From positions 1 to 50,520 of the forward strand of contig DYEI01000541.1 of the NCBI GenBank assembly GCA_020725765.1: 50,520 bases of DNA, written 5' to 3'. Made by a program: the position numbers and the translations under genes. Below the pieces are notes generated by a model that saw only the letters and a list, made by a program, of their open reading frames with translations, did no database searches and was not told where the DNA came from. Numbering within the stretch: position 1 is the first letter of the stretch; every line of letters begins with the position of its first letter. The stretch is from Anaerolinea sp. Lineage in GTDB: Bacteria > Chloroflexota > Anaerolineae > SpSt-313. Below, piece by piece: positions 32,687-40,550 of the stretch.

Positions 32687-33655
32687 TCAGACCACCTCGA
32701 CCGCATTGCTCCGCGCCGATCGATTGAAGGCCAGGCACACCCTGAGCGTGTCGATGGCGTCATCGATATCCGTCAGCGGTTTCGCACCCCGCTCGACACA
32801 ATCGAGAAAGTGGCTGTGCTTCGTCACCACAGAGCCGCCGATGGGCACCTCGACTGTCTCCCCGTCCATCGGCGTGAGCCACACCCGGCCATCCCTGAGA
32901 ACCGCGCTCCCCCCATGCCCCATGATACCATAGTTCTCCTCCGGAGCCACCCCCGCATGCCGGTTGACCTCGAGGAGTCCGACACCCCTCTCACACTGCA
33001 GCAGGGCATAGTCCGCATCATCCAGAGTGAACCCCTCCGTGACGCACAGCGCGCGCCCGTACACCGTCTGCGGCCTGCCCAGCACCCAGAGGAGCCAGTT
33101 CACAGCGTGGGAGCAGAACTCGTTGATCCGTCCGCCCGAGAGCTCGGCCGACGAGCGCCAGTGTCCGCTCTCGACGATAGAGCGCCAGCGCGCTGATGGC
33201 GTCGGCGCATACCATCGGGCCCAGGCGGAAACCACCCCGCCGAGCCGGCCACTATCCGCGAGCGCTTTGAGCTGAACAAATGCCGGTACGTACCGATGAT
33301 TGAAGGCGACCATGAAGGTCACCCCAGCCTGGCGCACCACCTCGCGGACCGCCTCTGCCTCCTCCAGGCTCAGCGCCACGGGCTTTTCGCACAGGATCGG
33401 CCTGCCCGCGGCGGCCGCCAGCTCGACGTACCGCAGCCGCGCGAACCCGGGCGTCGCAATGACCACCACATCGCTCGCCGAGACCAGCTCCTCCGCCGAG
33501 GCCACCGCCTCCGCACCCCACTCGCCCGCCAGACGCGCCGACGCGGCCGAATCCGTGTCGAAAGCATAGGCCACGCGGGCCCGGCCTGTCTCCCCGAACC
33601 CCTCGCAGTGCGACCGGGCGATCGCCCCACAGCCGATGATGCCTACCCTGAACAC
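32687..33655 (-). CDS. Gfo/Idh/MocA family sugar dehydrogenase
   Basis: 322 residues. The NAD(P)-binding site FRVGIIGCGAIARSHCEGFG is at the N-terminus, the conserved EKP at about residue 96 (ILCEKPVALSLEEAEAV), and the YAPTPSARWRSIVESGHWRS and GGRINEFCSHAVNWLLWVLG blocks hold the family D/H catalytic region. It oxidises or reduces a cyclic sugar or inositol in the cytoplasm. It starts with GTG after GGCGGAGG and overlaps the epimerase gene by 13 bases. With the epimerase it probably forms a ketosugar/inositol-like conversion pathway for the imported substrate. Confidence 0.88.
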   Translation of the reverse strand: MFRVGIIGCGAIARSHCEGFGETGRARVAYAFDTDSAASARLAGEWGAEAVASAEELVSASDVVVIATPGFARLRYVELAAAAGRPILCEKPVALSLEEAEAVREVVRQAGVTFMVAFNHRYVPAFVQLKALADSGRLGGVVSAWARWYAPTPSARWRSIVESGHWRSSAELSGGRINEFCSHAVNWLLWVLGRPQTVYGRALCVTEGFTLDDADYALLQCERGVGLLEVNRHAGVAPEENYGIMGHGGSAVLRDGRVWLTPMDGETVEVPIGGSVVTKHSHFLDCVERGAKPLTDIDDAIDTLRVCLAFNRSARSNAVEVV

Positions 33656-34449
33656 GCGTTGACCTCCGCCTCCAGCATTCTCCTCAGATTGCTCGCTGCC
33701 CGCGCGATGTCCAGCCGCCGGTCCTCAGCACCTGCATGCATCTCGATGGTGAGGTAGCCCTCGTACCCGGCCTCCCGCAGAGCGTGCAGATACGCCCGAT
33801 AGTCCACCACCCCCTCGCCAGCCGGAACGTTGGCCTGTTGCTGCACCTGGCGCCAGTTGTAAGGATAGTCCTTCGCATGGGTGTGCACTATGTGTGGCGC
33901 CAGGGCACGTGCCGCATCGACGGGGTCGCGCCCTGCGTGCACAATATTCGCCGGATCATAGTTCACCTTGAGACTGGGCGACCCTACAGCCTCAGCCAGC
34001 CGGAACCACATTTCGTGGTCGCGGATGAAGCAGACCCCGGCAGGCTCGATGGCCAGCACAGCTCCTACGCTCTCAGCATAGCGACAGATCTCGCCAACGG
34101 TCGCGACAACCGAGCGCCATGCCTCCTCTTCGCTGAGGCCATCGGGCTTGCCCTTGGACTCAGCCGTCACGATACGCGGGCCCAGTATCACAGAGAGGTC
34201 CAGAAACTCGCGGAAAAGCCCCACCGTTTCGCGCGCACAGCGGGGGTCCACCAGATTGGGGCCGCCGCCGACAGCAGAGATCTCCAGCCCAGAGTCTCGG
34301 CACAGTTGCAGGAGATCGGATGGCCCCAACCCATGCGCATCGAGGTCGCGCTTCCACACCTGTAACCCATGGAAGCCGTTTTCCGCGAGCCACCGCACCT
34401 TGTCGACATAGCCTCCGATCACATCGTGCGCACACGCACCAATCTTCAT
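33643..34449 (-). CDS. Sugar phosphate isomerase/epimerase (xylose isomerase-like TIM barrel)
   Basis: 268 residues. AP endonuclease-2-like barrel with the expected metal ligands: Glu in LAIEPAGVCF, Asp/Asn and His in VNYDPANIVHAG, His pair in HIVHTHAKDYP, and Glu in YLTIEMHAGAED. The N-terminus KIGACAHDVIGGYVDKVRWL and GFHGLQVW is typical. It would isomerise or epimerise a keto-sugar or its derivative. AGAGGGAAG lies before the ATG. It is translationally coupled to the dehydrogenase gene. Confidence 0.85.
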   Translation of the reverse strand: MKIGACAHDVIGGYVDKVRWLAENGFHGLQVWKRDLDAHGLGPSDLLQLCRDSGLEISAVGGGPNLVDPRCARETVGLFREFLDLSVILGPRIVTAESKGKPDGLSEEEAWRSVVATVGEICRYAESVGAVLAIEPAGVCFIRDHEMWFRLAEAVGSPSLKVNYDPANIVHAGRDPVDAARALAPHIVHTHAKDYPYNWRQVQQQANVPAGEGVVDYRAYLHALREAGYEGYLTIEMHAGAEDRRLDIARAASNLRRMLEAEVNACSG

Positions 34450-34515
34450 ACGACTTCCCTCTGACTCTGACAGTCTTGCACTCCTCGGAGCAGGAACGGA
34501 TGCCCGCTGTTGGCC

Positions 34516-35649
34516 TCACTTCGCAGCTGACTGCGAGGCCGCCTCTAGCACAGCCCTCAGATGGCTGAGAGGGGTGCCAGGAGCGACATTGTTGCCATCC
34601 TGGAGGATGTAGCCACCACAAGGCGCAAAGACATCCATGTAGCGCCTGGTCTCGCGCTTGATGGCATCAGTGGGCCCCTCCAGTAAGAGAACAGGGTTCA
34701 GGCCGCCTGACATTACCGCCCGTCCCCCCAGGTACCGAACAAGCAGAGTAGGGTCAGTTGAGAATCCAAAGCCAACCAGATGGGTGACCGCCAGACGGTT
34801 GGCGATTAGCGGCAAGAGATGATCGATTCTGCCACACATGTGCAGGCCACGGACACCCGCAAACGCTTCGTAGCAGCGACTGTAGTAGGGCACAACGAAC
34901 TCCTCGAACAGCGCCGGTGACAGCATCTCGCCCGCATCACACCCCATGTAGAGACCGGCGATTCCATCGCCGCGCAGCGCACGCACGTGGCGCTGGAGGT
35001 TTATGAACGCCTTGGTGAGAGTATCCATCAATCTGTGCACGCGCTGAGGGTGCTCCAGCATCCACACAAAGAGTCTCTCCCCGGCCAGGGCGTAGGCATC
35101 CGGGATCGGGCCACCTGGCACCCCGATGGTCACGCGGATCTCGAGAGGCCGTCCATTCAACGTGACCTCGTACTCCGCCGCCAGGTCCTTCATTTCGCGA
35201 TACCAGCTGAGCATGCGGCCATAGTGGCCTGCCTCGACCTCCGGTACGGCGAGGGCGTCTATGTCCTCTGGCTCACAAAGGATCGGCTCGGCACAGGCGC
35301 TGCCGTCACTGTACCAACGCACGCCCACATCGTAGTAGCCGCCACGCAGAGTCGAGAGGTCGGGCGCAACAGTAATGGCGTCCGTCTCGACCACCCTCTC
35401 ATCCACTGGGTGCTCTAGGAGCCATTTGTGGTTGAGCAGCTGCTGCTCCAGTTGAGTGCGCGGGTTCCGATAGTAGTCGCCTATCGGCTGACCGCGGGCA
35501 TGGAACAGGAACCGAGACGTCAGCGAGAAGACTACCGGGGGCCGGTCGACTGCCGCCAGGCGCTGGCAGGCCTGCAGGCGCGCGCGGCGGGCCTCATTGC
35601 CGTCCAGCCACTCCGGCGGGCACATGATCTCGATAGCTCGCGCGGGCAC
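34516..35649 (-). CDS. MtaA/CmuA-like methyltransferase of the URO-D superfamily
   Basis: 377 residues from the GTG with GAGGAG 6 bases upstream; an ATG at 35625 is possible but lacks a site. It keeps the zinc-binding HxCG of cobamide:thiol methyltransferases (GVRGLHMCGRIDHLLPLI), the VMSGGLNPVLLLEGPT block, and a late Cys with GGYIL (DVFAPCGGYILQDGNNVAPG), which matches the ending of MtaA/MtbA relatives. Methyl transfer from a corrinoid protein to a thiol is therefore credible, unlike for the URO-D-like protein at 20875. It is placed between the permease pair and the epimerase, so it is part of the sugar operon. Confidence 0.72.
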   Translation of the reverse strand: MPARAIEIMCPPEWLDGNEARRARLQACQRLAAVDRPPVVFSLTSRFLFHARGQPIGDYYRNPRTQLEQQLLNHKWLLEHPVDERVVETDAITVAPDLSTLRGGYYDVGVRWYSDGSACAEPILCEPEDIDALAVPEVEAGHYGRMLSWYREMKDLAAEYEVTLNGRPLEIRVTIGVPGGPIPDAYALAGERLFVWMLEHPQRVHRLMDTLTKAFINLQRHVRALRGDGIAGLYMGCDAGEMLSPALFEEFVVPYYSRCYEAFAGVRGLHMCGRIDHLLPLIANRLAVTHLVGFGFSTDPTLLVRYLGGRAVMSGGLNPVLLLEGPTDAIKRETRRYMDVFAPCGGYILQDGNNVAPGTPLSHLRAVLEAASQSAAK

Positions 35650-35702
35650 AATCAACTCCTCAATGAGATGGGCGCCAGAGGTAGGCGCATGCACGTGCGC
35701 AC

Positions 35703-36578
35703 CTACCCCTTGACGCCGGTGAAGACAATACCCTGAAGGAAGTATCGCTGAGCAGAGAAGAAAAGGACTATCAACGGCACCATGCACACGAACGAGGCCG
35801 CCATAAGCTGGGGCCAGTGCGCCCCGCCGAACTCGTTCCGGAAGTAGAGCAGCCCAACGGATGCCGTGAGCTTCATTCTCTCATGCAGATAGATCAGCGG
35901 ATCAAAAAAGTCGTTCCAGCGGCCCTGGAAGACGAGCACGGCTACCGTTGCCAGCGCAGGCCCAGACTGAGGCACTATAATGCGCCAATATACCTCGAAC
36001 GATGAGCAACCGTCGATGCGCGCCGCATCGTCCAACTCCGACGGAATAGTCATGTAGAACTGGCGCAACATGAATATGAAGAACGGCCCGCCAAAGAACA
36101 TGGGCACGATGAGCGGCCTGAACGTGTTCAGCCATCCCAGTTCCTTGAACAGGATGAACTGGGGTATCAGCGTAACCTGCGACGGTAGCATGAGCGTGGA
36201 CAGCATGACCAGGAACAGTATGTCCCGGCCCTTCCAACGGAGCCGTGCAAAGGAGAAGGCCACCAGCGAGCTGGAGAGCACACGACCCAGCGTGCCTGTG
36301 GCAGCAATGAGAAAAGAGTTCAAGAGATAGATGTGGAAGGGCTGAATCGTCAGGGCGTGATAATAGTTCTCCCAGCGCAGGGAGGAAGGCACCCACTTTG
36401 GCGGGAACAGATACACCTCCTGAGGAGCCTTGAGTGATGTGCTGATCATCCAGGCCGCAGGAACGAACAAGACCGCCACCATCGCGAGGAGGGCCATGTG
36501 GGTGAGAGCTCTGGCCAACCGCTTCTGAACGGTGTAGCCCACTCGCCATCTCGGGGTCAAGGCGCTGCCTCGACTCAT
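35703..36578 (-). CDS. Carbohydrate ABC transporter permease, MalG type (locus 2)
   Basis: 291 residues, six helices. It has PAAWMISTSLKAPQEVYLFP, LRWENYYHALTIQPFHIYLL, RWKGRDILFLVMLSTLMLPS, and the coupling loop ELDDAARIDGCSSFEVYWRI then IVPQSGPALATVAVLVFQGR. It ends FLQGIVFTGVKG, as its locus-1 counterpart does. A 6-base gap follows the MalF-type gene, with AGAGGTAGG as ribosome site. No ATPase gene is nearby. Confidence 0.9.
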   Translation of the reverse strand: MSRGSALTPRWRVGYTVQKRLARALTHMALLAMVAVLFVPAAWMISTSLKAPQEVYLFPPKWVPSSLRWENYYHALTIQPFHIYLLNSFLIAATGTLGRVLSSSLVAFSFARLRWKGRDILFLVMLSTLMLPSQVTLIPQFILFKELGWLNTFRPLIVPMFFGGPFFIFMLRQFYMTIPSELDDAARIDGCSSFEVYWRIIVPQSGPALATVAVLVFQGRWNDFFDPLIYLHERMKLTASVGLLYFRNEFGGAHWPQLMAASFVCMVPLIVLFFSAQRYFLQGIVFTGVKG

Positions 36579-36584
36579 CTTCGC

Positions 36585-37523
36585 CTACCTCTTCAGTTCG
36601 CTCGTATAGTAGACCCATGCCGATGAACTACGGAACACGAGCAGGGTCAGGATCAGTACGTACAGGAACAGTACCCATGATAGTGCAGCCGCGTAGCCCA
36701 GCTTGAAGTATTCGAAAGCGTTCCGGTATAGATAGAGCACGAAGAAGAGGGTTGCATTCTCGGGACCCCCGTTGGTAATAATGCGCCCCTCAGTGAAGAC
36801 CTGGAGTGAACCAATCAGGCCCATGACCAGATTGTAGAACAGGATCGGTGTCATCAGTGGCCACGTGATATACCACCACCGCTGAATCGGCCCGGCTCCA
36901 TCAACCTCAGCCGCCTCGTAGTACTCGGTCGGTATACTCTGCATTCCTGCGAGGTAGATGATCATGCTGCCACCGAAGCCCCACAGACTCATCACGATGA
37001 GCGACGGCAGGGCATATCGGGTGTCGCCCAGCCAGTTACAGCCATTCAGACCCAGCTGGCGCAGGAAGGAGTTGATGAACCCATAGTCATGGTCGAACAC
37101 CAGGAGCCAGAGCATGGACACGGCGGCTGCCGGAAGGATCGACGGAAGATAGAACATGGTGCGGTAGACCCGCAGCCCCCGAAGCTTGGTGTTCAGCAGA
37201 GTGGCTACCACCATGCTCAAGAGAAGCACCAGCGGGACCCGCACAAAAGCATAGATGCTGGTCACCTTTAGTGACGAGACGAGCAGCGGATCGCGCAACA
37301 GGCGAGCATAGTTTGCGGAGCCTATCCATTTGGGTGGCGTGATCAGATCGTATTCGGCAAAGCCAAGGAACATGGCGGCTACCATCGGACCAGCAGTAAA
37401 GAAAGCAAAACCCAAGATCCACGGCGATGCAAAAAGCCATCCCTCGATGTTCTCACGCCCGGAGGTCCTCAACGCAGGTCTCCAGCGGGTAACCCGCCAG
37501 GCCAGCCTCCTCACTGTCGACAT
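36585..37523 (-). CDS. Carbohydrate ABC transporter permease, MalF type (locus 2)
   Basis: 312 residues, six helices. Landmarks: EGWLFASPWILGFAFFTAGP, WIGSANYARLLRDPLLVSSL, VYRTMFYLPSILPAAAVSML, and EYYEAAEVDGAGPIQRWWYI then TWPLMTPILFYNLVMGLIGS. It is closely similar to the locus-1 subunit, consistent with duplication of the whole importer. The ATG follows GAGGGACACCC. The upstream junction with the binding-protein gene carries a long inverted repeat. Confidence 0.9.
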   Translation of the reverse strand: MSTVRRLAWRVTRWRPALRTSGRENIEGWLFASPWILGFAFFTAGPMVAAMFLGFAEYDLITPPKWIGSANYARLLRDPLLVSSLKVTSIYAFVRVPLVLLLSMVVATLLNTKLRGLRVYRTMFYLPSILPAAAVSMLWLLVFDHDYGFINSFLRQLGLNGCNWLGDTRYALPSLIVMSLWGFGGSMIIYLAGMQSIPTEYYEAAEVDGAGPIQRWWYITWPLMTPILFYNLVMGLIGSLQVFTEGRIITNGGPENATLFFVLYLYRNAFEYFKLGYAAALSWVLFLYVLILTLLVFRSSSAWVYYTSELKR

Positions 37524-37551
37524 GGGTGTCCCTCACTCAACCTTGCGGCCT

Positions 37552-37678
37552 GTGGGAACTCGTGGCGGCGTGAGGTCGGCCGGTGGCCTGCTCGACGCTG
37601 CATCCGGGTACACAGCATCCGTTCGTCCACCATGCCAGCACCGCCGGCCGTGCCCGCTCCTACCCCACGAGTTCCCAC
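37552..37678. repeat. Long-range inverted repeat between binding-protein and permease genes (locus 2)
   Basis: GTGGGAACTCGTGG (37552-37565) is perfectly inverted at 37665-37678, with about 100 bases between. It occupies the same place as the tight hairpin of locus 1. Confidence 0.5.
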
Positions 37679-37694
37679 AACCGCCACTTCGGCA

Positions 37695-39074
37695 CTAGCT
37701 CGCCAGTATCTCGTTGGCCTTCTTGGTCATTGCCAGTGCCACTTCCCTGGCAGTGGCCTTGTCTGCCCACAGTCGGTCAAGTTCCGGATTGAACGCCTCC
37801 TGAAGGAGTTGGTTCCATTTGGGCGTCTTGGCCGGCTGGAATACCGCGTCAGCCATCTGATCCACGAAAATCCGGTTCTCCTCAGGGCTGTTGGTATCCG
37901 CGAGAAAGGTCTGAGTCATGGTGATCGACTTCCGCTGCGGAACCCCCTCGATTCCAAGCGTCAGTATCCCCTCCGTGCCCGCCAGCCAACTTGCCAGGAT
38001 CCAGGCCTCGTCCGGACTCTTGGTCTTGGCATAGACGCTGAAGGCCCACGAACTCGTGGTCGACCGGCGACCGCCGGGCCCCTTGGGCAGGGGAGCCAGT
38101 CTCCAGTTCCGCGGAAGGCCCTGGCGGACGTAGGAACTGGACACCCAGCGACGGTCGATCATGACCCCTACACGCCCCGCAGGGAACAGGTTCCAGGCGC
38201 GCTGAGTGACCATCGTCTTCGCAGGGGCCACCTTGTGCTTGTAGATAGCATCGTGCATCCATTGCAGGGCCGCGATGGCCTCTTCCGAGTCCAGCAGGCA
38301 GCGGGTGGCATCCTCGTTGAGCAGCCTTGCACCCCCGCTGTAAATGTAGATGAACCACTCCTCATGCGGGGCTACCCACCCCCAACGAGTCACGAGGTCA
38401 CCTTCGCGCTTGGTGAGCTTGCCAGCAGCAGCGATGAGGGCGTCCCAGTTCCAGTCGTCGGCCTGTGCCACGTCGGTGGGAAGAGGGTCCAGCCCTACCT
38501 CCTCAAAGGCTTCGGTGTTATAGTACGTCACCAGCGGGCCGCCATAGGCCGGCAACCCGTACAACTCGCCCTGGTAGGTGAAAAACTCGCGCGGGACGTC
38601 GAAAAAGTCCGCCTTGTCAAAGCCGGGGGTAGAGGCGATGAAAGGTTCAAGACTGAGAGCCACGCCTTTGCCCTCGTAGTTGATCCACATGCCTGCTTCC
38701 ATCTGGAAGACGTCGGCCGCCGTTCCAGCCGCCAGCCGCGTCTGCATGGTGGCTCCGTACTCCGCCGATGGTACGTGTTCGAGGTCGGCGTTCACCCCAG
38801 GATGCCCGGCATTGAATATCTCGAGCGCTCTGAGGTAGTTCTTGGCCTGATCCTGGGTGCCTGAAATCGTCAGGGTCACATTGACCGCAGGGCGTGCAGG
38901 CGGAGGTGTCGCCGTAACGACCTTCTCGACCACCTGGGCCGTGCCTTCAAGGACCACCGTCTCTCGGACGACCCTCTCCACCACCCGGGGCGCGCAAGCC
39001 GCGACGAGAGCGCCAAATGAGGGCAACAGGCCGATAGCGATGAAACGCCGCCGCGTGAGCCTCTTGTTGTCCAT
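37695..39074 (-). CDS. Extracellular sugar-binding lipoprotein (ABC importer, locus 2)
   Basis: 459 residues from the ATG after TAGGAGGAG (the track start is 51 codons early). The N-terminus LTRRRFIAIGLLPSFGALVA then AC shows a twin-Arg signal plus lipobox. Mature-part blocks: YLRALEIFNAGHPGVNADLE, MQTRLAAGTAADVFQMEAGM, YGLPAYGGPLVTYYNTEAFE, DDWNWDALIAAAGKLT, PDEAWILASWLAG. Family-1 (CUT1) binding protein. It is the first gene of the second importer operon, divergent from the paralogous regulator, with palindromes between them. Confidence 0.9.
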   Translation of the reverse strand: MDNKRLTRRRFIAIGLLPSFGALVAACAPRVVERVVRETVVLEGTAQVVEKVVTATPPPARPAVNVTLTISGTQDQAKNYLRALEIFNAGHPGVNADLEHVPSAEYGATMQTRLAAGTAADVFQMEAGMWINYEGKGVALSLEPFIASTPGFDKADFFDVPREFFTYQGELYGLPAYGGPLVTYYNTEAFEEVGLDPLPTDVAQADDWNWDALIAAAGKLTKREGDLVTRWGWVAPHEEWFIYIYSGGARLLNEDATRCLLDSEEAIAALQWMHDAIYKHKVAPAKTMVTQRAWNLFPAGRVGVMIDRRWVSSSYVRQGLPRNWRLAPLPKGPGGRRSTTSSWAFSVYAKTKSPDEAWILASWLAGTEGILTLGIEGVPQRKSITMTQTFLADTNSPEENRIFVDQMADAVFQPAKTPKWNQLLQEAFNPELDRLWADKATAREVALAMTKKANEILAS

Positions 39075-39099
39075 TGTCTCACTCCTCCTAGTGGTCGCA

Positions 39100-39157
39100 G
39101 CAGGGAGGTTCCCTGCAGCTGCTGGAGTCGCGCCCGGCTGAGTGCTCGTCAGCACTC
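39100..39157. promoter_or_regulatory. Two palindromes in the divergent control region, locus 2
   Basis: GCAGGGA-GGT-TCCCTGC (39100-39116) and GAGTGCT-CGTC-AGCACTC (39140-39157) lie between the binding-protein start and the regulator promoter. The second ends 11 bases before the regulator's -35 and is a good operator candidate. No equal pair was found in locus 1. Confidence 0.4.
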
Positions 39158-39167
39158 TCATCCAAGC

Positions 39168-39196
39168 TTGACCACTGACCAGCTTAATGTTACGAT
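39168..39196 (+). promoter_or_regulatory. Promoter of regulator gene, locus 2
   Basis: TTGACC (39168-39173), 17-base spacer, TACGAT (39191-39196): 5 of 6 in each box. The ATG chosen lies about 85 bases downstream. Confidence 0.6.
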
Positions 39197-39281
39197 AGGG
39201 CACAGTTGCACGTGCGAGCCGTCCCATCTGGCCCTATCGTACCACGCTTCCTGTCCACGCTCCAGGTCAAGAGTCGGTCAA

Positions 39282-40550
39282 ATGTCTGCCACAGAAAGAG
39301 CCGCTGAGTCGTTCGATGAGTTGCGGCATCAGCTGCGCGAGGCACTTGCACACCTCCATGACCCCGACTACCAGCCCCCCGAGCTGCTCCGCCAGGTGGT
39401 CGGTCATCCTCAAGCCCAAGACAAGGCAGCCTTCCAGGCGGCCATCCTGCAGAAGATAGCGGACCTCGCACCACACGCTGACGCACCCGCCACGAGCCGA
39501 GCTCAGCGTGACTATGAGGTACTGCGACATCGCTTTGTTCTCGGCCTGACTCAGGAAGAGGCGGCAGAACACCTCCACATGAGCGTCCGCACCCTCGGGC
39601 GGGCGCAACGCCAGGCCACCCATGCCCTTGCCAGGATGCTTTGGGAGCAACGCCAGAGGGCAGACGCAGGCACGGCATTCTCCGAGCACGAGGGAAGCTC
39701 CAGTCAGAGCTCCGACGACTGGCGGTCACAGGTGAGAGAGAATCTCGCGGCGCTGCGTGCCAGTGCACCCGAGTTGGTCAGTAACGTCTACGATGTGATC
39801 GCGTCTGCTTTGGAACGGGTGAGCACGGTCGTCTTACAGTCGGAAAGGCCGCGCGCCGCAGGAGTACCGCGCGATCTCGTGGCGAAGGTGCATCCATCTG
39901 TGTTGCGACAGGTGCTGATTATGGCAATGACCCAACTCCTCGCCACAGGTCTCGGCGGGGTGGAGCTGAGCGCCCACGCGGAGGAAGACCGAGTAGTCAT
40001 CCGCATCACAGGGCCAGCCTCAGATTTGCCCGAGGACCCGGAGGTTGCTCTGCTGCGCGAGATTCTGGCCTGCGATGGGGGTGACCTGGAAATCAGGGCT
40101 GAAGGTGGTCGCCTCGAGGCGCGCATCGCTATCCCGGCTGCAGGCAAGGTAACAGTGCTGGTGGTTGACGACAATATCGATGCATTGCACTACTACCGCC
40201 GCTGCGTGGAGCAGACCCGCTTCCATCTCATCCACGCCCGAAGTGGAGACGCCGCACTCGAACAGATGCGCTCGCGCACACCGGATGTCATCGTTCTCGA
40301 CATCGTCCTTCCCGACATGGATGGCTGGGACTTTATGCAGAAGCTTCGGCGGAATCCCGTGACGCGCTCCATCCCCGTGATCATCTGCTCAATCGTCAAA
40401 GAAGAGCGCCTGGCCTCAGCCCTCGGCGCCATCCAGTGTCTACCCAAGCCGGTACGAGATGCGGAATTCCTCCACGCGCTTGAACAGGCTATCGCCCAGG
40501 CCCCAACAGCATCGCCGAGAACTGGAGCGCACAGCACAGCAGCCTTCTGA
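39282..40550 (+). CDS. HTH / ATPase-like / receiver regulator, locus 2
   Basis: 422 residues from the ATG at 39282 (weak site; the track start lies upstream of the promoter found here). The HTH near residues 85-130 reads VLGLTQEEAAEHLHMSVRTL then GRAQRQATHALARML, again sigma-region-4-like. The middle part (HPSVLRQVLIMAMTQLLATG) keeps the helix of an ATPase N-box but lost its Asn residues and Gly loops, so it is a pseudo-ATPase. The C-terminal receiver is intact: LVVDDNIDAL, VLDIVLPDMDGWDFM, VIICSIVKEE, CLPKPV. It is paralogous in order and length to 22236-23537 and overlaps the kinase gene by 62 bases at the 3' end. Confidence 0.75.
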   Translation: MSATERAAESFDELRHQLREALAHLHDPDYQPPELLRQVVGHPQAQDKAAFQAAILQKIADLAPHADAPATSRAQRDYEVLRHRFVLGLTQEEAAEHLHMSVRTLGRAQRQATHALARMLWEQRQRADAGTAFSEHEGSSSQSSDDWRSQVRENLAALRASAPELVSNVYDVIASALERVSTVVLQSERPRAAGVPRDLVAKVHPSVLRQVLIMAMTQLLATGLGGVELSAHAEEDRVVIRITGPASDLPEDPEVALLREILACDGGDLEIRAEGGRLEARIAIPAAGKVTVLVVDDNIDALHYYRRCVEQTRFHLIHARSGDAALEQMRSRTPDVIVLDIVLPDMDGWDFMQKLRRNPVTRSIPVIICSIVKEERLASALGAIQCLPKPVRDAEFLHALEQAIAQAPTASPRTGAHSTAAF

